Source: Vreelandella maris
Lineage (GTDB): Bacteria > Pseudomonadota > Gammaproteobacteria > Pseudomonadales > Halomonadaceae
Direction: 5' to 3'
Length of the DNA stretch: 56,360 bases
Assembly (NCBI RefSeq): GCF_013371085.1
Contig: NZ_JABWCV010000027.1
Coordinates: 1 to 56,360, forward strand
Under the pieces are notes generated by a model. The model did no database searches. It was not told where the DNA came from and worked only from the letters and a program-made list of their open reading frames with translations. The position numbers and the translations under genes are program-made. Of the stretch, positions 18,275 through 25,746 are shown piece after piece; position 1 is the first letter of the stretch; every line of letters starts with the position of its first letter.

Positions 18275-18292
18275 TGTTTCGCACGCGAAACA
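18275..18292. promoter_or_regulatory. parS-like palindrome upstream of leader C
   Basis: TGTTTCGCACGCGAAACA differs from the perfect 18-mer only at one central base. Confidence 0.75.
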
Positions 18293-18325
18293 AAGAGGGT
18301 TCATAGTACTGTCGCTATGGCTGTG

Positions 18326-18904
18326 TCAGGCAGCGCATTTCGTCCTGTGACGAGAAAGGGTGAGCAACTGCTGTAGCCGAGAGGCCTGCCGATGCAGCCT
18401 TTGGGCTGTCGAAAAATTGTCCCATCCTGACTGAAAGCTACCCTCTCGATTCAGCTCCTCAATCTGAACTGCCGTTTCGGTCCATTGGCTAGGAGGCATT
18501 GTGTCCACGAGCCAGCCCCCTCGTTCGTAAAGGTCTATAACAACCCCACCACTATTGCAGATACGCATGATCAAAGGCCTAAACAATCCTTCATATACGT
18601 CTTCGGCTTCACTCGATGCCTGATAAAACTCAGCAAAACCAGCCTCAGCCAGCTCACGCAGTTTGTAATACTCAGTGTATGGAGGTACAGCCACAGAACG
18701 TGAGGTTTCCTTCTCAAAGAATGCGAGCCCTGGCGCGTGATCGTACATGTTCATCTTCACCTCACCCTCAATGGTGATCGAGGCGCCGGTTGCGGGCAGC
18801 ACATTAGTGCCGAACGCTTGATCAAAATAGCCGGCCAAACTAGCAGCGATATTTTTCTGTAGCTCTCGAAGAAACAAGCGGTCTTCATGCGTTAAGTCAG
18901 TCAT
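18326..18904 (-). CDS. Hypothetical protein, about 192 aa
   Basis: I do not recognise this protein. From MTDLTHEDRLFLRELQKNIA it is a soluble, mostly helical protein with an acidic middle (QASSEAEDVYEGLF) and a basic tail (LSRHRTKCAA). The start is uncertain: ATG 18904 has a weak GGAAG, ATG 18916 and a longer reading to 18964 are possible but have no better site. It lies between leader gene C (downstream) and the gene at 19.1-19.7 kb, with no leader element of its own, so it may have a separate promoter. Confidence 0.55.
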   Translation of the reverse strand: MTDLTHEDRLFLRELQKNIAASLAGYFDQAFGTNVLPATGASITIEGEVKMNMYDHAPGLAFFEKETSRSVAVPPYTEYYKLRELAEAGFAEFYQASSEAEDVYEGLFRPLIMRICNSGGVVIDLYERGGWLVDTMPPSQWTETAVQIEELNREGSFQSGWDNFSTAQRLHRQASRLQQLLTLSRHRTKCAA

Positions 18905-19059
18905 AACGGCTTCCATTTGGCTAAGGTGAGTTTCAGTATCGGGGGGGAGGGGAGGGTGATGCAAAGGGGCTTCATGAGGTGAACACGAACACGGCCAAAG
19001 CCTCAGGAAGTGATAGGGCTTGTGTGTCAGGTGGTATAGCGCGGCTGGCGCCAGCGTGA

Positions 19060-19094
19060 AAAAGCCCCATGCTGAGAACAGCAGAGAGGGCTTG
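19060..19094 (-). terminator. Intrinsic terminator
   Basis: Minus-strand AGCCC and GGGGCT arms with an inner CTGCTG/CAGCA pairing, followed by TTTTTC. It lies just after the stop of the gene at 19100-19690. Confidence 0.75.
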
Positions 19095-19099
19095 AAATA

Positions 19100-19690
19100 C
19101 TACGCGAGCACTACAGCATCATCCAGGTGGCGGGCCTGAAGCCTTACCAAGCTGGACGAGCCATCTGGCCTGAAAACATTGCGTTTGCGCGGCAAGTCCA
19201 CCTTGGTGAATGTGTCGCACTCCAGGCCTCCAACGAACCGTACTGTGTACGGTAGTTTTATCCGATCGCCATTTTGCAGACGCACACGCTGCTTTTTCGA
19301 TTCAGCATGCTTTAGGCATCTCTCACGCCATTCGCTGGCATACTTCAGTCCGACTCCCACTACTACCCCCAACTGCTCCAGCTCCTCAAGCGGAGATAGC
19401 AGTTTGAGAATCGATGCAGGGCACTGTGACAAGGCTGGCCCCATGGTTTCATCCATCGACTTGTAGCAAAACTCTCCCTGCGAACAGCTAGTTTTCACGA
19501 CCGCCGCTATCGTGTACTCAATAGACGCATGATCCGTGGCCTCTCCCCTCCGCTGGACCTTAATCGCAGCGTAATAGGTAGAGCCCACGAAACTCGACTT
19601 CAGCACTTCGTTAGATCCATCCTGGTTGGTGTATTCCTTGTCCAGGTAGGCTTTACGGTCGGACGGCTTTGGTACGCATAAAGTACCCAT
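19100..19690 (-). CDS. Plasmid protein of the DUF6927 type, 196 aa, leader-controlled
   Basis: Function is unknown. The sequence matches a family pattern seen in mobile-element proteins: STYYAAIKV, then TIAAVVKTSC, a conserved FCYKSMDETMGPALSQCPASILKLLSPL core, WRERCLKHAESKK and a C-terminal beta-rich region (TVRFVGGLECDTF, DDAVVL). The DUF name is from memory of the pattern and should be checked. ATG 19690 is fixed by leader D and its GAGAGGAG site. It forms a single-gene unit between leader D and a terminator, with a parS-like palindrome just upstream. Confidence 0.75.
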   Translation of the reverse strand: MGTLCVPKPSDRKAYLDKEYTNQDGSNEVLKSSFVGSTYYAAIKVQRRGEATDHASIEYTIAAVVKTSCSQGEFCYKSMDETMGPALSQCPASILKLLSPLEELEQLGVVVGVGLKYASEWRERCLKHAESKKQRVRLQNGDRIKLPYTVRFVGGLECDTFTKVDLPRKRNVFRPDGSSSLVRLQARHLDDAVVLA

Positions 19691-19755
19691 AATCTTACTC
19701 CTCTCTCATTCCTGCGGTATTGCAGGTCTCAGGAGGGGATAGGGGTGAAACTGAC
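19691..19755 (-). promoter_or_regulatory. Leader element copy D
   Basis: Minus strand: GTCAG, CCCCTATCC, CCTCCTGAGA, CCTGC-AATACC-GCAGG stem (one loop pairing possible), AATGAGAGAGGAG, start codon. CCTCC can pair with GGAG. Confidence 0.8.
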
Positions 19756-19761
19756 AGAAAA

Positions 19762-19779
19762 TGTTACGCATGCGAAACA
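19762..19779. promoter_or_regulatory. parS-like palindrome upstream of leader D
   Basis: TGTTACGCATGCGAAACA differs at one base (T to A at position 5) from the perfect 18-mer and ends seven bases before leader D. Confidence 0.75.
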
Positions 19780-19858
19780 TAGCGTCTAGCTCCCATTGCA
19801 GTGCCATATAGGATCGAAGCCGCAAAATCATGATCCTGGCTCATGGGCATCATAAATA

Positions 19859-19897
19859 GAAAAACCCCCAGGCAGCACAAGGCTGACTAGGGGCTTA
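19859..19897 (-). terminator. Intrinsic terminator
   Basis: Minus-strand AAGCCCCTAG and CTGGGGGTT-like arms with an inner CAGCC/GGCTG-like pairing, followed by TTTTTC. It lies about 30 bp after the stop at 19927. Confidence 0.75.
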
Positions 19898-19926
19898 GAA
19901 AGAGGAGTGATAACTGCGCGATCGCG

Positions 19927-20337
19927 TCAGTCCTCCTCGGGTAGCATGATCGTTATCACAGGCTTAGGGGTATCCCCAGGACCTATAGTCATAACAACAT
20001 GTTTTGGCACAACGATAGAGCCGGTTTCGGATTGCTCAATCACATCAACGATGAAGTCGATATATCTCTCGTTGCGCTCTCTCGCAGCAGCCTCAAGGGC
20101 GACAAGCAATACATCGCCTAACCGCTTATCCTCTTGCTGCTGCATCTCATGAGGGCTTCTACCGTCATGCCACGCCACCAAAGCCTCCCAGGCTGCAGCA
20201 GTCATGGCAACAGGCACCTTGAAACCCATCATGTTGCCGGCGGCGTGCTCAGCACGTTCGCTGACATCTACCAAATTGCCATCTTCGATGGCATCCGCAC
20301 GGGAATAGCTATGGATCATGTCAGTTTCATCAAACAT
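19927..20337 (-). CDS. Plasmid protein of the DUF6573 type, 136 aa
   Basis: Function is unknown. The sequence shows the family pattern I associate with DUF6573: MFDETDMIHSYSRADAIEDG at the start, LVDVSERAEHAAG, VPVAMTAAAWEALVAW, a QQEDKRLGDVLLVALEAAARE helix, and the terminal MTIGPGDTPKPVITIMLPEED. Genes of this family are common on broad-host-range mobile elements. I chose ATG 20337, where the family begins; the upstream extension is out of homology and overlaps the previous gene. The start overlaps the stop of the leader-E gene by eight bases, so the pair is coupled. Confidence 0.8.
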   Translation of the reverse strand: MFDETDMIHSYSRADAIEDGNLVDVSERAEHAAGNMMGFKVPVAMTAAAWEALVAWHDGRSPHEMQQQEDKRLGDVLLVALEAAARERNERYIDFIVDVIEQSETGSIVVPKHVVMTIGPGDTPKPVITIMLPEED

Positions 20338-20686
20338 GAGCTGTAGCCCCCTGTTGGCGTGACGCCAAAAAAGCAGCCATTGGGATGGGTGTAACCTCAG
20401 GCCCAGTCGGCAACTTCCAGGCGCTCTCACGTCTAACAACGCGAGCCAGTCGATCAGCAGCAAAGCATAGCCCCCAGCGTTCATTAGAACGCTCAGACAA
20501 GCCGCTTGGTTCGTGCGTAACCTCCCACATCCAGTCAGAATCCACATCCACACATGAGCGGACTTTGAACACCTGCTCGCTTATTCGCACCCTCCGGCTC
20601 AGACCTTCAACGCCTAAGTATTCACCGAAGTTACCGCCGCGACGGCTGTAGATGATCGTTTCCAAACGCTCGCCAAATGTTTCCAT
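20330..20686 (-). CDS. Hypothetical plasmid protein, 118 aa, leader-controlled
   Basis: I do not recognise this protein. It begins METFGERLETIIYSRRGGNFGEYLG, contains a charged beta region (RISEQVFKVRSCVDVDSDWMWEVTHE) and ends in a hydrophobic PIPMAAFLASRQQG tail. ATG 20686 is fixed by leader E; the longer frame to 20713 reads into the ribosome-site repeat. It is followed by the DUF6573-type gene with an eight-base overlap. Shared regulation by the parS-like palindrome at 20791 is likely. Confidence 0.65.
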   Translation of the reverse strand: METFGERLETIIYSRRGGNFGEYLGVEGLSRRVRISEQVFKVRSCVDVDSDWMWEVTHEPSGLSERSNERWGLCFAADRLARVVRRESAWKLPTGPEVTPIPMAAFLASRQQGATAHV

Positions 20687-20758
20687 TGGGATTCTCTCTC
20701 TTCTCTCTCTCACATTCCTGCAAAGCAGGTCTCAAGAAGAGATAGGGGCCTTGCTGAC
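20687..20758 (-). promoter_or_regulatory. Leader element copy E
   Basis: Minus strand: GTCAG, CCCCTATC, CTCTTCT, TGAGA, CCTGC-TTT-GCAGG stem, AATGTGAGAG, AGAAGAG, start codon 15 bases later. CTCTTCT pairs with AGAAGAG; copy F has CTCCTCT with AGAGGAG, a compensatory change. Confidence 0.82.
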
Positions 20759-20790
20759 GTTGAAAAGTATGGTATTGGTAGCCCCCTACC

Positions 20791-20808
20791 TGTTTCGCAT
20801 GCGAAACA
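20791..20808. promoter_or_regulatory. Perfect parS-like palindrome in a divergent promoter region
   Basis: TGTTTCGCATGCGAAACA is perfect. It lies 33 bp before leader E (minus strand) and 13 bp before ATG 20822 on the plus strand, so one site could control both directions. Confidence 0.8.
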
Positions 20809-20821
20809 ATCAATTCAGGAG

Positions 20822-21670
20822 ATGCCTATGGTCGGTAAAGCAACAGCCCAGGACAGCACTACTGAGGGAGCGCCCAGAGAGAATCTGCGTGTTATCCAGG
20901 TTCGCCACCGAGAGACACCCAACAGCGAGACCCCAGACGCGATTTTGATGATCCAGCGGATAGAACAAATTGTTGGCCAGGGCGCTCGACTCACGCTTAG
21001 AGTCAAACGGATCGATACCCAGCGGCCTCCTGAGGGAAATGAACTCGAATGGTCAGCTGCATATTCGCCTTCAAGCTCAACAGATAGGGAGCGGGTCAGA
21101 CTCACTCACGGTGAATGCAGAGGTCCCGCAGATATTCAAATGATTCTTAACGGTTTACGCGGGTTTCGTATCGGCACCTACCTGATGGCAGAGATCGTCA
21201 CTTGGGCCAGGCAGTGGCCGTTGGCAGAGGTAATGAAGATCGAGCTGTCGTGGCAAGATGAAAAGCCAGGCGCACACGATGGAAATAACAAGGTTAGGCG
21301 TGATCGGTTCTATGAGCAGTTCGGTATTGAATTCATCCCTAGTGAAACCGAATCGCAGATAACCGCTCGATCAAAATACATGCTTGCTGAAAACCTGACG
21401 ACTGACGATGCCGAGCGTGCCTGGCGATTGAATATCCAAAAGGTGAATGCGAGTGACTGGCTAGTTGATCAGCAGCGAAAGCTGGAAGAACAGGAAGGGC
21501 AGATAGCGAAGCTCAAGCGAAAGGCTGCAAGCCTGCAGACCACGAAAGACCGCATTGAAGCCCATCCATACCGCTATGCAGTGTGTCGTTTTCTTACCAA
21601 TCCTCTGGCGTTGGGCTGCCTTGCACTGGTGGCTGTGGCCTTTTCCCTCGCCAAGGAAGTGGTTAGCTGA
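20822..21670 (+). CDS. GNAT-like protein with coiled coil and C-terminal membrane anchor
   Basis: The 282-residue protein has a beta-rich N-terminal half, then RIGTYLMAEIVTWARQWPLAEVMKIELSW and RRDRFYEQFGIEF, which resemble the acetyl-CoA-binding helix and last strands of GNAT acyltransferases. A coiled coil follows (about residues 215-250, WLVDQQRKLEEQEGQIAKLKRK), and a C-terminal membrane helix (about 260-278, LALGCLALVAVAFSLA). Only a degenerate Q/RxxGxG-type motif is visible (GFRIGTY), so enzyme activity is doubtful. AGGAG precedes ATG 20822. It is the only plus-strand gene between 16.8 and 25.7 kb and starts 13 bp after a perfect parS-like site. Confidence 0.7.
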   Translation: MPMVGKATAQDSTTEGAPRENLRVIQVRHRETPNSETPDAILMIQRIEQIVGQGARLTLRVKRIDTQRPPEGNELEWSAAYSPSSSTDRERVRLTHGECRGPADIQMILNGLRGFRIGTYLMAEIVTWARQWPLAEVMKIELSWQDEKPGAHDGNNKVRRDRFYEQFGIEFIPSETESQITARSKYMLAENLTTDDAERAWRLNIQKVNASDWLVDQQRKLEEQEGQIAKLKRKAASLQTTKDRIEAHPYRYAVCRFLTNPLALGCLALVAVAFSLAKEVVS

Positions 21671-21700
21671 ACCATCCGCCAGCCTCTGGTAACCGGAAAT

Positions 21701-21730
21701 AAAAAAGCTCTTCGCGAAGGAAGAGCTTGT
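21701..21730 (-). terminator. Intrinsic terminator between convergent genes
   Basis: AAGCTCTTC and GAAGAGCTT arms around GCGAAG. On the minus strand it is followed by TTTTTTATTT; on the plus strand the tail is weak. It ends the 22189-21787 transcript and may slow the gene at 20822-21670. Confidence 0.85.
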
Positions 21731-21786
21731 TGAATGTGAGATCAATGTCTCTTGTTCTGACGAGAATGACAATCGCCAGAATTCAG

Positions 21787-21909
21787 CTAACTGCTGCTGC
21801 CGTCCTGATGGTGATGATGCTTGCTGCGTTCAATTTGAACGAACGTGAATAAACACACGGCCGCCATAAAGACTGCAAAAGCTGTAACTAACCATCCAAA
21901 AGGGCTCAT
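21787..21909 (-). CDS. Small membrane protein, 40 aa
   Basis: A short frame from ATG 21909 to TAG 21787 encodes 40 residues: a single membrane helix (WLVTAFAVFMAAVCLFTFV) and a polar tail with HHHH and SSS. AAAGGA lies upstream at good spacing, and it follows the gene at 21914-22189 by four bases, so it is coupled to it. The His run could bind metal, but this is only a composition remark. Confidence 0.6.
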   Translation of the reverse strand: MSPFGWLVTAFAVFMAAVCLFTFVQIERSKHHHHQDGSSS

Positions 21910-21913
21910 AAAT

Positions 21914-22189
21914 TCAATCCTTTTCTGCACTGTTGCGCTCAATTCTTACAAGAAACGCAATACCTGTTACCCAAATGATAGCACCTACGAAAAACATGGC
22001 AACTGATGCACCAAGAGTGATTTTCTCGCTAGGAGCGAAGAAACCCAGAACTCCGGCACCCATAGCGCCAAGACCGAGTTTTCGTACATCGTCTGTCAGT
22101 GCCTGCAGGCTGTCCGGCCCCAGCAGAGGCTGGCCATCCTGCATCCTTCGTCGTACCGTGGCGACCCATTGTTGAAACTTTACGCTCAT
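21914..22189 (-). CDS. Two-helix membrane protein, 91 aa, leader-controlled
   Basis: I do not recognise this protein. It has a soluble, basic N-terminus (MSVKFQQWVATVRRRMQDG), and two membrane segments (about 38-52, LGAMGAGVLGFFA; 57-80, LGASVAMFFVGAIIWVTGIAFLV) with a charged end. ATG 22189 follows leader F with AGAGGAG. It forms a two-gene unit with the 40-residue membrane protein. Confidence 0.7.
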   Translation of the reverse strand: MSVKFQQWVATVRRRMQDGQPLLGPDSLQALTDDVRKLGLGAMGAGVLGFFAPSEKITLGASVAMFFVGAIIWVTGIAFLVRIERNSAEKD

Positions 22190-22253
22190 GATCCTACTCC
22201 TCTCATTCCTGCTGGATTACAGGTCTCAAGAGGAGATAGGGGGGCAGGGTGAC
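22190..22253 (-). promoter_or_regulatory. Leader element copy F
   Basis: Minus strand: TGTCAC, CCCCTATC, CTCCTCT, TGAGA, CCTG...CAGG stem, AATG, AGAGGAG, then the start codon. CTCCTCT and AGAGGAG are a perfect seven-base pair that would cover the ribosome site. There is no parS-like site nearby. Confidence 0.82.
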
Positions 22254-22289
22254 ACTCAGGTTCGTAAATAGGGTGCACAGCGAATTTTC

Positions 22290-22576
22290 CGTGAACGATA
22301 GCTATCACGCGGGCGACTCGACTAGCGCGGTTCCGCCTGCCGATGCCAATGTCCGGCTCGTTGCGTCGTTCTTGACCAGCGTCAGGTGAGACTGGTCTGC
22401 GTCAGCAGTTCATCGAGCAGGCCGTTCAGAGTGCGCCGAAGGTAGATCAACAGACCCTTCTCCTTGGCCACCACCGTTACCTTGGCGAAGAGATTAGAGG
22501 CGGCGGGGAAAGGCGTTCGCACTACGGGGCCCATGACCAGTTTCACCCCCCCACAGCAGGCCGAGGCCGCACACAT
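22290..22576 (-). pseudogene. Unidentified degenerate reading frame
   Basis: Minus-strand frames here read VVRTPFPAASNLFAKVTVVAKEKGLL and, after a frame change, SHLTLVKNDATSRTLASAGGTALVESPA. They have coding character but no start, no ribosome site and no intact frame. I do not recognise the source. The region 22254-22640 has no other feature. Confidence 0.3.
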
Positions 22577-22644
22577 CGCCGATCCAGCGATAGCATAGAC
22601 CTACCGTCCTTAACATGCAGAACGGCAGATGCAAAAGCAGTGGC

Positions 22645-22767
22645 CTAGCGAAAGACCACACTGGCGATTAGGGCAATGCCAATTAAGAAAAGCACCATAA
22701 TGCCGATAGTTTGCCGGGTACTGGGCCTGTTGAGCCTCGTAAACCACTGTTGAACCCGAGACCTCAT
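22645..22767 (-). CDS. Small membrane protein, 40 aa
   Basis: ATG 22767 to TAG 22645 encodes 40 residues: a basic, amphipathic start (MRSRVQQWFTRLNRPSTRQT) and one membrane helix (IGIMVLFLIGIALIASVVF). The layout resembles the N-terminal anchor of NapC/NirT-type cytochromes, so it may be a truncated remnant of one; there is no haem motif. The ribosome site is unclear. Confidence 0.4.
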   Translation of the reverse strand: MRSRVQQWFTRLNRPSTRQTIGIMVLFLIGIALIASVVFR

Positions 22768-22991
22768 TACCTGGGCTCAAGATAAAAACCAGAATGTCAC
22801 TCCGAGATAGAGCCGAGGGTGACCGTACCGAGACAGGGGTGGAGAGACATAACATGCTGGCGATCACGTTACTGGGCCGCTGGCTCCGCCATGCATGCTG
22901 GGCTACACCAGCAGCTATGTAGCATGTAATTGATTTTTTTCACATCTCGCGCCCCGGAGTTCGCCATCTACCGCCAGCGAACCCAGTTCAC

Positions 22992-23618
22992 TCACCCGAC
23001 AGCGGGAGGCTTGGCCGCGCCTTCATACATGAACGTCATGGTCTTGGGACGACCGAGATAGCCTGTAGCCAGATCCTGGAGTACAAAGCCGGCATTGAGA
23101 AGCAACACATCTGTCTGCCGATCCAGATGGCAGCCACCGGCGCAACGCTTCCAATACGGAGTCAGCCGTTGCTGCCAGCTGGCAACGCGGGTTTCTGGCG
23201 CGAGTCCATGCTCGACAAAAATCAATTGTCCCCCGGGCTTGAGCACCCTTCGCGCCTGGGCTAGAGCCGCTTCTATGTCCGGAATCGTGCAGAGTGTCCA
23301 AGTACTCAGGACCGTGTCTATGCTGTCATCAGGTAGTATTATCTGCTCTGCGCCCATTTGCAGCACTTCCACCTTGAAAGGGGCTTTGTTAATACGCTTT
23401 TGCGCAAGCTTTAAAAGGCCACCATCCGGCTCCACTGCATAGTACTTCTCTATAAGCTCAGGGTTGTAATAAGGTAGGTTAACTCCAGATCCAAATCCAA
23501 GTTCTAAGACACTCCCCCGAGCTTTGGCCACGGTACGTTGACGATATTTCTTAAGCATCCCCGCTCCCATCGTCAGGTTGATCAGATGCGGTAGTATGTG
23601 GCGGCTATAAAAACCCAT
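22992..23618 (-). CDS. Class I SAM-dependent methyltransferase
   Basis: The 208-residue protein has the UbiE/Methyltransf_11 fold: motif I VLELGFGSGVNLPYY, the acidic loop YAVEPDGGLL, motif II-like DDSIDTVLSTWTLCTIPD and motif III RRVLKPGGQLIFVEHG. Residues 1-30 (MGFYSRHILPHLINLTMG) and WKRCAGGCHLDRQT resemble phospholipid or small-molecule methyltransferases of the same family. The substrate is not evident. GGAGGAAGTGCC precedes ATG 23618, which is preferred over the longer frame to 23729. It is isolated among degenerate genes. Confidence 0.85.
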   Translation of the reverse strand: MGFYSRHILPHLINLTMGAGMLKKYRQRTVAKARGSVLELGFGSGVNLPYYNPELIEKYYAVEPDGGLLKLAQKRINKAPFKVEVLQMGAEQIILPDDSIDTVLSTWTLCTIPDIEAALAQARRVLKPGGQLIFVEHGLAPETRVASWQQRLTPYWKRCAGGCHLDRQTDVLLLNAGFVLQDLATGYLGRPKTMTFMYEGAAKPPAVG

Positions 23619-23924
23619 GGCACTTCCTCCACATTCGATAGGGATAAAACTCATATCATTGTGTTGTAAGCCTATAGCACCCCCGCTAAGCCAGCTTGTG
23701 CCCTTTGTTGCCCTCCATCTCTGGGGCACTACAACGCGCTCTTTCCCGTCCTAGGTGTTGAACTTTCCGGCAATGTCTACTGCTACGACTATTGCGCCCA
23801 AGACCCATCGGGCAAGAAGAAGGAGTGATGCTCGTCATGTCTTTCTCCTTTTTGGCGCGGGCGTGACCGGGCCTATGGGCAAGGAGATGGTCGGTAAATC
23901 ACTTCCCAGCTTGGTTAGGGATCC

Positions 23925-24400
23925 AGCTGCGCTGAGACCGTGCGGTGATCTGGAGTACCTCCTTCATGCGCAGCGTCGAGAATAGGCCCGAGGCGAACGT
24001 CAAAGCCACCACCACTCACAACGCCGCAGCCAGTCCCAGTGTATCCGCTACCACCCCTGCGATAATAGCGCCTAAGAAATAGCCAAGATCACGCCAGAGG
24101 CGATAGATGCCAACCGAGGATCACCACGCTGGATGCACGACATCACCGATGACGACGAACAGGGTAGGATAAACCATCGCTTTACCTATCCCAATAGGAA
24201 CGCGCCCGTCGCAAATCCCGAAAACCCTACGGAGACAGCAAACACCACAATGACCACTGCTGGCAGACGATGAGCCCCTGACGCCCCACCCGGTCTGACC
24301 AGGCACCGGTAAAGAGCTTACCGATGCTCCAGACGGCGGGGTATATCGCTGTCAGAATACCAATCTTTTCTAAGGCGATAAGCCTGACCGAGGGCTATCC
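23925..24400 (-). pseudogene. MFS transporter remnant
   Basis: Pieces of a major facilitator protein appear in several minus-strand frames: IALEKIGILTAIYPAVWSI, KLFTGAWSDRVGRQGLIV (the loop 2/8 motif), GKAMVYPTLFVVIGDVVHP, DLGYFLGAIIAGVVADTLGL and FASGLFSTLRMKEV. They are separated by frameshifts and a TGA in place of a tryptophan. The N-terminal half is missing. It cannot make a transporter. Confidence 0.75.
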
Positions 24401-24599
24401 GCAGTGGAAAGCCGCCGGACATCCGGTGCAGATTGAAATGCAGGAGAAACCGACACTACAGGGAGAAGAACTGACGATGGGCGAAATGGTGGCTTGCGGC
24501 GGATTGATGATGTGGTGGGATGGACCTGCTCTGTCTGCTTGTAATCCTGCTCCTCGTGCTTGGGGTTGCCGCACTCGTATAGTACTTGTTCTTTAGCAA
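24384..24599 (+). pseudogene. Rhodanese tail joined to a degenerate small membrane protein
   Basis: The plus strand starts with EGYPQWKAAGHPV, the end of a rhodanese domain, and continues to MGEMVACGGLMMWWDG. After a frame change it reads LLCLLVILLLVLGVAALV, TAG, YLFFSN. The second part is a broken relative of the intact 40-residue membrane protein encoded at 24750-24872 (shared LLVLILLVLGI.ALVKYLF pattern). No start or ribosome site is seen for the rhodanese part. Confidence 0.55.
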
Positions 24600-24749
24600 C
24601 AGGCAATGAGTGGCTGCGGATGTCCCGCGCCTCAGTTGGAATAACATGGCACTCGTATATGCCGGCTATCTGCCCTTGTGTGAACTTGGGAAGCAAATGG
24701 TTGTACTCACTGAGAGCCCTCAGTATCCTCACCGCTTTTAAGGTCTCGC

Positions 24750-24872
24750 TTATTTTTTAAATAGATACTTAACGAGAGCCCCAATACCGAGCACAAGCAG
24801 TATTAGGACAAGAAGCCCTATCAGCCCCATCCCCCACATCATTGCATCACCGTTCATCATTCCATCCATCAT
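24750..24872 (-). CDS. Small membrane protein, 40 aa (SHOCT-neighbour type)
   Basis: ATG 24872 to TAA 24750 encodes 40 residues: a Met-rich start (MMDGMMNGDAMMWGMG), a single membrane helix (LIGLLVLILLVLGIGALV) and a KYLFKK tail. GGGAGAG lies just upstream. Met-rich single-helix proteins of this kind are frequent next to metal-resistance genes, so a metal-related role is possible. It is intact, whereas the related copy at 24.48-24.6 kb on the other strand is broken. Confidence 0.65.
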   Translation of the reverse strand: MMDGMMNGDAMMWGMGLIGLLVLILLVLGIGALVKYLFKK

Positions 24873-25532
24873 TGTTTCTCTCCCTTTCTATCTCATTTAC
24901 AGTAATGGTTACGTTAAGCACACCTCGCTTAGCTTTTCCTGCCGATAACGCCACGCCTTGAATTTCATCCTGACTTGGATTCGCTTTTTGTCGATTTGCA
25001 CGAGCTATCTTCTTACCCTTTCCTCGTGGGCTGATTGTTACAAAGTCAGTACTTCAGTCCCTGTACAGCACCTATAGCGCATACTCCTCGAGCTCGTTGA
25101 GCCCGAATTCCACGCTGCAGAAGGGTAAATGGACAAAAATCACGCTAGATATCTAATGGTCACAGTTGGCAGAAGTCAGCACTGTTTCTCCTAGGAAGAC
25201 CCCAGCCAATCTAAGCTTTGCGACGTTTGCTTCAGTGCATGCTCGATATCTCCTCCCGGTCCAGTTCGTTGGGCCGACGGAAACCTGCGTAGGAATGCTT
25301 AGGAAATCAGTCATGTTTAGTCGAGCCGCATACCCAGACTGGCGGTTGATTGTGTCAGCCGTGTTGGCTGCGATCCGTGAAGCCATGGATGGCAAAGTAT
25401 TTGTCGAGCATGCCCTTGTAGCTACGCACGCACCCAAAGCCCGCCGTACACGGCCATGATCAGCTATAACAAGCCTCCTTACCAATGGGGATTTTTGCCA
25501 TTGCAAGTATCGTCAGCTTGGCCCTGCATGAT
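24873..25532. other. Region without a supported gene
   Basis: Frames on both strands between 25153 and 25506 (97 and 117 residues) are mutually overlapping and unrecognised. A minus-strand stretch near 24900-25060 reads KGKKIARANRQKANPS...GVLNVTITVNEIE without a start. The region looks like decayed accessory DNA; I see no terminator or repeat. Confidence 0.35.
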
Positions 25533-25694
25533 CTAGCACAGGTCGGCAAACTTCATCCTCATCAGGATTTCTATCGCATCATTATAGTCCACGAAGCCCT
25601 GAAATGGGTCAATCCAGCGAAACAGAGTAGGTGTTTCTCCTTGAAGGCTGCCGCGATAAATGATTTGTGCGGTTTGGTTGCTGATGCTAGACAT
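25533..25694 (-). CDS. Possible small protein, 53 aa
   Basis: From ATG 25694 the frame reads MSSISNQTAQIIYRGSLQG, then LFRWIDPFQGFVDYNDAIEI and a short end. I do not recognise it. It is divergent from the persulfide dioxygenase gene, with 52 bp between the starts. No good ribosome site is seen. It may be a gene fragment. Confidence 0.35.
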   Translation of the reverse strand: MSSISNQTAQIIYRGSLQGETPTLFRWIDPFQGFVDYNDAIEILMRMKFADLC

Positions 25695-25746
25695 TATGTT
25701 TTTTTGTTCTAACCTAGTAACGTTTTTACCAACAACCGAGGATGCC

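Noticed and set aside
23755..23985. Plus-strand frame of 76 codons
   Set aside because: No homology or ribosome site; it overlaps the minus-strand MFS remnant.
25153..25506. Overlapping frames of 97 and 117 codons on opposite strands
   Set aside because: Neither has a familiar sequence or clear start, and they exclude each other.
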